From: Hyphomicrobiales bacterium
GTDB taxonomy: Bacteria; Pseudomonadota; Alphaproteobacteria; Rhodobacterales; Rhodobacteraceae
Reading direction: 5' to 3'
Assembly: GCA_003558415.1 (NCBI GenBank)
Contig: PWLT01000034.1
Location: 1 to 11,638 of the forward strand
DNA: 11,638 nt
Made by a program: the position numbers and the translations under genes. Shown here piece after piece: positions 7,335-11,638 of the stretch. Numbering within the stretch: position 1 is the stretch's first letter; each line of letters begins with the position of its first letter. The notes below the pieces were generated by a model that had not been told where the DNA came from, searched no databases, and worked only from the letters and a program-made list of their open reading frames with translations.

Positions 7335-8633
7335 TCAGCGGTCTTCCACCTCGATATAGTCGCGCCGTGTGGCCCCCACATAAAGCTGGCGCGGACGACC
7401 GATCCTTTGTGTCGGATCGGCGATCATCTCCTTCCATTGCGATATCCAGCCCACGGTACGCGAGACCGCGAAGATGGGCGTGAACATCGCGGTGGGAAAG
7501 CCCATCGCATCGAGGATGATGCCCGAGTAGAAATCCACATTCGGGTAGAGTTTCTTGTCGACAAAATACTCGTCCTCCAGCGCGATGCGCTCGAGTTCCT
7601 TGGCGATCTTGAGGGTCTCGTTGTTCTCGATGCCCAGCAGGCCCAGCACCTCGTCGGCGCTTTCCTTCATCACCTTGGCGCGCGGGTCGAAATTCTTGTA
7701 GACCCGGTGGCCGAAGCCCATCAGGCGGAACGGGTCGTCCTTGTCCTTGGCGCGCTTTATGTATTCGGGGATCTGGTCGACCGTGCCGATCTCGCGCAGC
7801 ATCTCCAGGCAGGCCTGATTGGCGCCGCCATGCGCGGGCCCCCACAGGCAGGCAATGCCCGCGGCAATGCAGGCGAACGGATTGGCCCCCGAAGAGCCCG
7901 CCAGCCGCACCGTCGAGGTCGAGGCGTTCTGCTCATGATCGGCATGGAGCGTGAAGATGCGGTCCATCGCGCGGCTGAGAATCGGGTTGACCTCGTATTC
8001 CTCGGCCGGAACCGCAAAGCACATGCGCAGGAAGTTCGACGCGTAGTCGAGATCGTTGCGCGGGTAGATGAAGGGCTGGCCCATCGAATACTTGTAGGCC
8101 CAGGCGGCGATGGTGGGCATCTTGGCGATCATGCGGATCGCGGCGACCTCGCGCTGCCAGGCGTCGTTGATGTCGGTCGAATCGTGATAGAAGGCGCTCA
8201 TCGCGCCGACCACGCCGACCATCGTGGCCATCGGATGCGCATCGCGGCGGAAGCCGCGGAAGAAGTTCTGCATCTGCTCGTGCAGCATCGTGTGGCGGGT
8301 GACGCGCAGCTCGAAATCCTCGAGCTGTTCGGCGGTTGGCAGATTGCCGTAGAGCAGCAGGAAGCACACTTCGAGGAAATGCGACTTCTCGGCCAGCTCG
8401 TCGATGGAATAGCCGCGATAGAGCAGCTCGCCCTTGTCGCCATCGATATAGGTGATGGTGGATTCGCACGATGCCGTCGAGGTGTAGCCGGGATCATAGG
8501 TGAAGATCCCGCCCTCGGCATAGAGCGCGCGGATGTCGATCACGTCCGGCCCCACCGTGGGCGAGTAGATCGGCAGATCGAGGGTCTTGCCGTCGAAGCT
8601 CAGCGTCGCGCCGGGTTTGTTCCCTTCCGCCAT
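7335..8633 (-). CDS. gltA: Citrate synthase (type II, hexameric)
   Basis: TCA-cycle enzyme of 432 aa that condenses acetyl-CoA with oxaloacetate to citrate in the cytosol. It closely follows the E. coli-type (NADH-sensitive, Gram-negative) citrate synthase. [15 protein letters not shown] (229-243), WGPAHGG with catalytic H268, GFGHRVYKN with H309, and YPNVDFYSG with catalytic D367 are all intact, as is the RPRQLYVG segment near the C terminus. The ATG at 8633 is chosen because of a GGGAG about 4-5 nt upstream and the [17 protein letters not shown] family start; six extra codons to 8651 are open but unsupported. gltX lies 78 nt upstream on the same strand, with a GC-rich hairpin in the gap, so gltA may be transcribed partly from its own promoter. 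Three hairpins follow the stop codon. Confidence 0.98.
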   Translation of the reverse strand: MAEGNKPGATLSFDGKTLDLPIYSPTVGPDVIDIRALYAEGGIFTYDPGYTSTASCESTITYIDGDKGELLYRGYSIDELAEKSHFLEVCFLLLYGNLPTAEQLEDFELRVTRHTMLHEQMQNFFRGFRRDAHPMATMVGVVGAMSAFYHDSTDINDAWQREVAAIRMIAKMPTIAAWAYKYSMGQPFIYPRNDLDYASNFLRMCFAVPAEEYEVNPILSRAMDRIFTLHADHEQNASTSTVRLAGSSGANPFACIAAGIACLWGPAHGGANQACLEMLREIGTVDQIPEYIKRAKDKDDPFRLMGFGHRVYKNFDPRAKVMKESADEVLGLLGIENNETLKIAKELERIALEDEYFVDKKLYPNVDFYSGIILDAMGFPTAMFTPIFAVSRTVGWISQWKEMIADPTQRIGRPRQLYVGATRRDYIEVEDR

Positions 8634-8660
8634 GTCACTCCCTTTCCTCAAAGGCCGCCA

Positions 8661-8696
8661 GCGCGGGCCGATTGCGTTGCAGTTCCCGGCCCGCGC
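8661..8696 (-). terminator. 10-bp GC-rich hairpin between gltX and gltA
   Basis: GCGCGGGCCG (8661-8670) and CGGCCCGCGC (8687-8696) form a perfect 10-bp stem with a 16-nt loop, 15 nt after the gltX stop codon and 27 nt before the gltA start. On the minus strand no U-tract follows (next bases TGGCGGCC). It could be a partial terminator, a processing site or a 5'-leader element of gltA. Confidence 0.5.
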
Positions 8697-8711
8697 GCAG
8701 GTCGGGATCCT

Positions 8712-10142
8712 TCAGTTCGTCGCGTCCTCGATCCGGGCGATCGTTTCCTCCCGGCCGATCACCAGCATCATGTCGAACACGCTGGGCGATACGGTTCGCC
8801 CCGCCAGCGCCGCCCTGAGCGGTTGCGCGAGCTTGCCGAGACCCAGCCCGTGTGCCTCGGCCAGACGGGCGACCACCGCCTCCAGTTCGTGGCGGTTCCA
8901 GCTAGCACCTTGCAGGTGCGGCGTCAATTCGCTCAGTATACCTCGGGATACCGCATCCAGCGCCTTCGCCGCTTTCTCGTCCGGCTCGATCGGCCGCGAA
9001 TCCAGCACGAAATTCGCCTTTTCAACAAGTTGCGGGAAAGTCTTGGCGCGCTCCTTGAGCAGCGGCATGGCCTTGAGCAGGCCCTGACGCTGCGTCTCAT
9101 TGAAGGCTCCGGCGCCTGTGGCGACGCGCCAATCCTCCAATTCATGCAGCAGCGCAGCATCCTCGGCGGCGGCGATATGCAGCCCCGAGAGGTGATCGAG
9201 CTTCTTCAGGTCGAGCCGCGCCGGCGCGCGGCCGATCCCGTCAAGGTCGAACCATTCCAGCGCCTGCACGTCTGTGAAGAATTCGTCATCGCCATGGCTC
9301 CAGCCCAGCCGCGCCAGATAGTTGCGGATCGCGGCGGCCGGATAGCCCATGGCGCGATATTCCTCGAGCCCGAGCGCGCCGTGGCGTTTCGAGAGCTTCT
9401 TGCCGTCCGGCCCGTGGATGAGCGGGATATGCGCGAAGACCGGCAGCGGCCAGCCCATCGCCTGATAGACCAGCGCCTGCCGCGCGGCATTGTTGAGGTG
9501 ATCGTCGCCGCGGATCACATGGGTGATGCCCATGTCGTTGTCGTCCACCACCACGGCGAGCATGTAGGTGGGCGTGCCGTCGGCGCGCAGCAGAACCATG
9601 TCGTCGAGCTGCTCGTTGGCGAAACGTACCCTGCCTTGCACCGCGTCGTCGATCACGGTCTCACCCTCGCGCGGGGCCTTGAGGCGGATGGCATAGGGCG
9701 CGTCGGGATGCGTGGCCGGGTCGGCCTCACGCCAGGGGCTGTGAAACAGCGTCGAGCGGCCCTCGGCCTTCGCGGCCTCGCGAAAGGCCGCGATCTCCTC
9801 AGGTGTGGAAAAGCACTTGTAAGCAGCCCCGCGCGCGAGCATCTCACGCGCCACCTCGGCGTGACGCCCTGCGCCGGCCGCCTGGCTGACCGCCTCGCCG
9901 TCCCAATCGAGTCCGAGCCAGCTCAGCCCGTCGAGGATCGCCTGCGTGGCGTCGGGCGTGGAGCGGGCGCGGTCGGTATCCTCGATGCGCAGCAGGAAGC
10001 GTCCGCCCCTTCCGCGCGCATAGAGCCAGTTGAACAGCGCCGTGCGCGCGCCACCGATATGCAGAAACCCCGTCGGCGAGGGCGCAAAGCGCGTCACCAC
10101 CGGCACGTCGGAGTCGGGGCGGCCTTGAGCGGATTGAGACAT
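8712..10142 (-). CDS. gltX: Glutamyl-tRNA synthetase (class I, zinc-free form)
   Basis: Class I aminoacyl-tRNA synthetase of 476 aa that charges tRNA-Glu with glutamate; in alphaproteobacteria a GltX may also charge tRNA-Gln for later transamidation. [18 protein letters not shown] (18-35) contains the HIGH-type signature H28-I-G-G, and KLSKR (249-253) is the KMSKS-type loop. FLLRIEDTD and [10 protein letters not shown] are further conserved segments. The zinc-binding Cys cluster of E. coli GltX is not seen: the region reads YKCFSTPEE (108-116) with no second Cys. The C-terminal half is the helical anticodon-binding domain. The ATG at 10142 has AGGAGG about 10 nt upstream, rather long spacing. 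It is divergent from comEC and lies upstream of gltA. Alphaproteobacteria often carry a second GltX, so which paralogue this is remains open. Confidence 0.97.
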   Translation of the reverse strand: MSQSAQGRPDSDVPVVTRFAPSPTGFLHIGGARTALFNWLYARGRGGRFLLRIEDTDRARSTPDATQAILDGLSWLGLDWDGEAVSQAAGAGRHAEVAREMLARGAAYKCFSTPEEIAAFREAAKAEGRSTLFHSPWREADPATHPDAPYAIRLKAPREGETVIDDAVQGRVRFANEQLDDMVLLRADGTPTYMLAVVVDDNDMGITHVIRGDDHLNNAARQALVYQAMGWPLPVFAHIPLIHGPDGKKLSKRHGALGLEEYRAMGYPAAAIRNYLARLGWSHGDDEFFTDVQALEWFDLDGIGRAPARLDLKKLDHLSGLHIAAAEDAALLHELEDWRVATGAGAFNETQRQGLLKAMPLLKERAKTFPQLVEKANFVLDSRPIEPDEKAAKALDAVSRGILSELTPHLQGASWNRHELEAVVARLAEAHGLGLGKLAQPLRAALAGRTVSPSVFDMMLVIGREETIARIEDATN

Positions 10143-10261
10143 TCTGGATGGGCCTCCTGGCGGTGGTCCGGGTCTTGCGTTCCGGCCGGATTAACCTTTC
10201 GGAAACCCTACCGGAGATAGCGTTGCGCGTGGTCTAGGCAATCACCGGGGGGAGGGCAAGA

Positions 10262-11638
10262 GTGCGGCGCGGGCTCGGCCATCCGCTGGAGGCGCTCGCG
10301 GCGGCGCGGGGGCGGCTGTTTCCCTTCGTGCCGGTCTGTCTCGCCATCGGCATCGGCGCCTATTTCACGCTGCCGCGCGAGCCCTCGGCGGCGCAATGGG
10401 CGCTCGTCAGTCTGGCCGTCGTGGTGCTGGCGCTGCTGGGCTGGCGCGGACCGAGGCTGTGGCAGCCCCTGGCGGTTGCTTCGGCGCTGGTGGCCGCGGG
10501 GCTCGTGCTTGCCGGGGCGCGCGCGCATATGGTCGCCGCCCCGGTGCTGGAGTGGCATTTCTACGGCGCCATTGAGGGGCGGATCATTGAGATCGATCGC
10601 TCGCTCTCCGACGCGCGGCGGCTAACGCTCGACGAGGTGGTGCTTGAGGGGATGGACCCGGCCCGCACGCCGCAGCGGGTGCGCGTCTCGCTGCATGGCG
10701 ATCAGGAATTCCTGAACCCGGTGCCGGGAATGCGGGTCATGCTGACCGGCCATCTGTCGCCGCCGGGCGGGCCGGTTGAACCCGGCGGGTTCGAATTCCG
10801 CCGTCTCGCCTGGTTCGACCGGCTGGGGGGCGTGGGCTATACACGCACCCCGGTGCTCAAGCTCGCCCCCGCCGAGCGTGCCGGCGCCGCACTCGCCATC
10901 GACCGGCTGCGCATGCACATCTCGCAAACCGTCCAGACGCAGGTGCCCGGGGAACCCGGCGCCTTCGCCGCGGCGGTGCTCACCGGGGACCGCTCCGGGA
11001 TCGGGCGTGATACGCTGGACGATCTTCGCGGCTCGAACCTCGCGCATCTGCTGGCGATTTCCGGGCTGCACATGGGGCTACTCACCGGATTCGTCTTTGC
11101 CGCGATGCGCTACGGCCTCGCGCTGGTCCCGCCGCTGGCGCTGCGCATCAACACCAAGAAACTGGCCGCATTGGTGGCGCTGGGCGCGGCGGCCTTCTAT
11201 CTGGCGCTCTCGGGCGGCAATGTGGCCACGCAGCGCGCGTTCGTCATGGTCTTCGTGATGCTGGTCGCTGTGCTCGCAGACCGCCGTGCGATCTCGTTGC
11301 GCTCGGTGGCGATCGCGGCGCTGATCCTGCTGGTGCTGCGCCCCGAGGCGCTGACCACGGCCGGATTCCAGATGTCATTCGCCGCGACGACGGCGCTTGT
11401 GGCGGTGTTTTCGATCCTGCGCGACGCGCGCATCCCGGGGTCGCGGCTCCCGCGTTGGAGCGCGCCGGTCTTCGCCCTCGTGGTCTGCTCCTTCGTGGCG
11501 GGGGTCACAACCGCGCCGGTGGCAGCAGCGCATTTCAACCGCATCGCCGAATACGGCCTGCTCGCCAATGTCCTCTCGGTGCCGATGATGGGCACCCTGG
11601 TGATCCCCTCGGCGGTTGTGGCGGCGCTGCTGGCGCCG
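10262..11638 (+). CDS. comEC: ComEC/Rec2-family DNA-uptake channel protein, cut by the right edge
   Basis: The first 459 residues of a polytopic inner-membrane protein that moves single-stranded DNA into the cytoplasm during transformation. Family members are about 650-800 aa, so the rest of the competence core and the usual C-terminal metallo-beta-lactamase-like domain lie beyond the window. Hydrophobic helices near 20-35, 45-60 and 70-88 come first, followed by the soluble N-terminal (DUF4131, OB-fold-like) region to about 205. The competence domain follows, with LRGSNLAHLLAISGLHMGLL (255-274), SGGNVATQRAFVM (317-329) and LRPEALTTAGFQMSF (359-373). Translation starts at GTG 10262: GGAGG lies 6 nt upstream, and an in-frame TAG at 10235 leaves no other start codon. 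The frame is open to the last base. It is divergent from gltX. Family assignment is secure; natural competence of the host does not follow from it. Confidence 0.95.
   Translation, partial: MRRGLGHPLEALAAARGRLFPFVPVCLAIGIGAYFTLPREPSAAQWALVSLAVVVLALLGWRGPRLWQPLAVASALVAAGLVLAGARAHMVAAPVLEWHFYGAIEGRIIEIDRSLSDARRLTLDEVVLEGMDPARTPQRVRVSLHGDQEFLNPVPGMRVMLTGHLSPPGGPVEPGGFEFRRLAWFDRLGGVGYTRTPVLKLAPAERAGAALAIDRLRMHISQTVQTQVPGEPGAFAAAVLTGDRSGIGRDTLDDLRGSNLAHLLAISGLHMGLLTGFVFAAMRYGLALVPPLALRINTKKLAALVALGAAAFYLALSGGNVATQRAFVMVFVMLVAVLADRRAISLRSVAIAALILLVLRPEALTTAGFQMSFAATTALVAVFSILRDARIPGSRLPRWSAPVFALVVCSFVAGVTTAPVAAAHFNRIAEYGLLANVLSVPMMGTLVIPSAVVAALLAP

Noticed and set aside
10181..10190. TCCGGCCGGA palindrome between gltX and comEC, considered as an operator
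   Set aside because: Only 10 bp, made entirely of GC-rich words that occur by chance in such DNA. No LexA-type GTTC/GAAC spacing and no flanking repeat were found.
7329..10220. A 963-codon open frame on the plus strand, antisense to gltA and gltX
   Set aside because: It lies opposite two unmistakable genes with intact catalytic motifs. Long antisense frames are common in GC-rich DNA because stop codons are rare there. The translation is rich in Arg, His and Ala with no recognisable domain.
11041..11638. Truncation or pseudogene status of comEC
   Set aside because: The frame is open from the GTG to the last base, with all expected motifs intact; it is cut only by the end of the window.

Overview
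This 11.6 kb GC-rich window looks like ordinary chromosome from an alphaproteobacterium, most likely of the Rhodobacteraceae/Roseobacteraceae. The evidence is the codon bias toward G/C in third positions, the divergent arrangement of comEC with gltX-gltA, the surE-pcm-nlpD cluster with no rpoS, and an alphaproteobacterial-type class I ilvC next to Lrp/AsnC regulators. Ten complete protein genes and two partial ones (one at each edge) account for nearly all the sequence. No RNA gene, insertion sequence, CRISPR array, phage gene or toxin-antitoxin pair was seen.

Layout. Positions 1-22 hold the first seven codons of a minus-strand gene that runs off the left edge. Divergent from it is a PfkB-family sugar-phosphate kinase (194-1159, +) that closely resembles the minor E. 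coli phosphofructokinase, Pfk-2. Two Lrp/AsnC regulators follow in tandem on the minus strand (1167-1625 and 1747-2205). The second is divergent from ilvC (2339-3361, +), across an AT-rich intergenic island. ilvC ends in an 11-bp hairpin, followed by a DMT/EamA exporter (3444-4370, +). Convergent to that is a minus-strand module, surE (7173-6385), pcm (6385-5747) and an NlpD-like LysM/LytM lipoprotein (5682-4483). Upstream of it, also on the minus strand, lie gltA (8633-7335) and gltX (10142-8712). comEC starts divergently from gltX at 10262 and runs off the right edge.

How the genes work together. The left third is amino-acid metabolism and its control: ilvC makes branched-chain precursors, and the neighbouring Lrp-type proteins are plausible sensors of them. 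The middle module combines stationary-phase maintenance (SurE nucleotidase, Pcm isoaspartyl repair) with a cell-wall factor. The cell-wall protein has lost four of the five LytM active-site residues, so it is probably an amidase activator and not an enzyme. The right third is housekeeping: glutamyl-tRNA synthetase, citrate synthase and the DNA-uptake channel.

I did not find a novel system. The points most worth a second look are small: three back-to-back hairpins immediately after gltA, a perfect 10-bp inverted repeat upstream of pfkB, the altered nucleotide-binding motif in PfkB, the degenerate LytM domain, and a possibly dispersed intergenic element near 4405-4455. All calls come from reading the sequence and from knowledge of the families; no database search was run.
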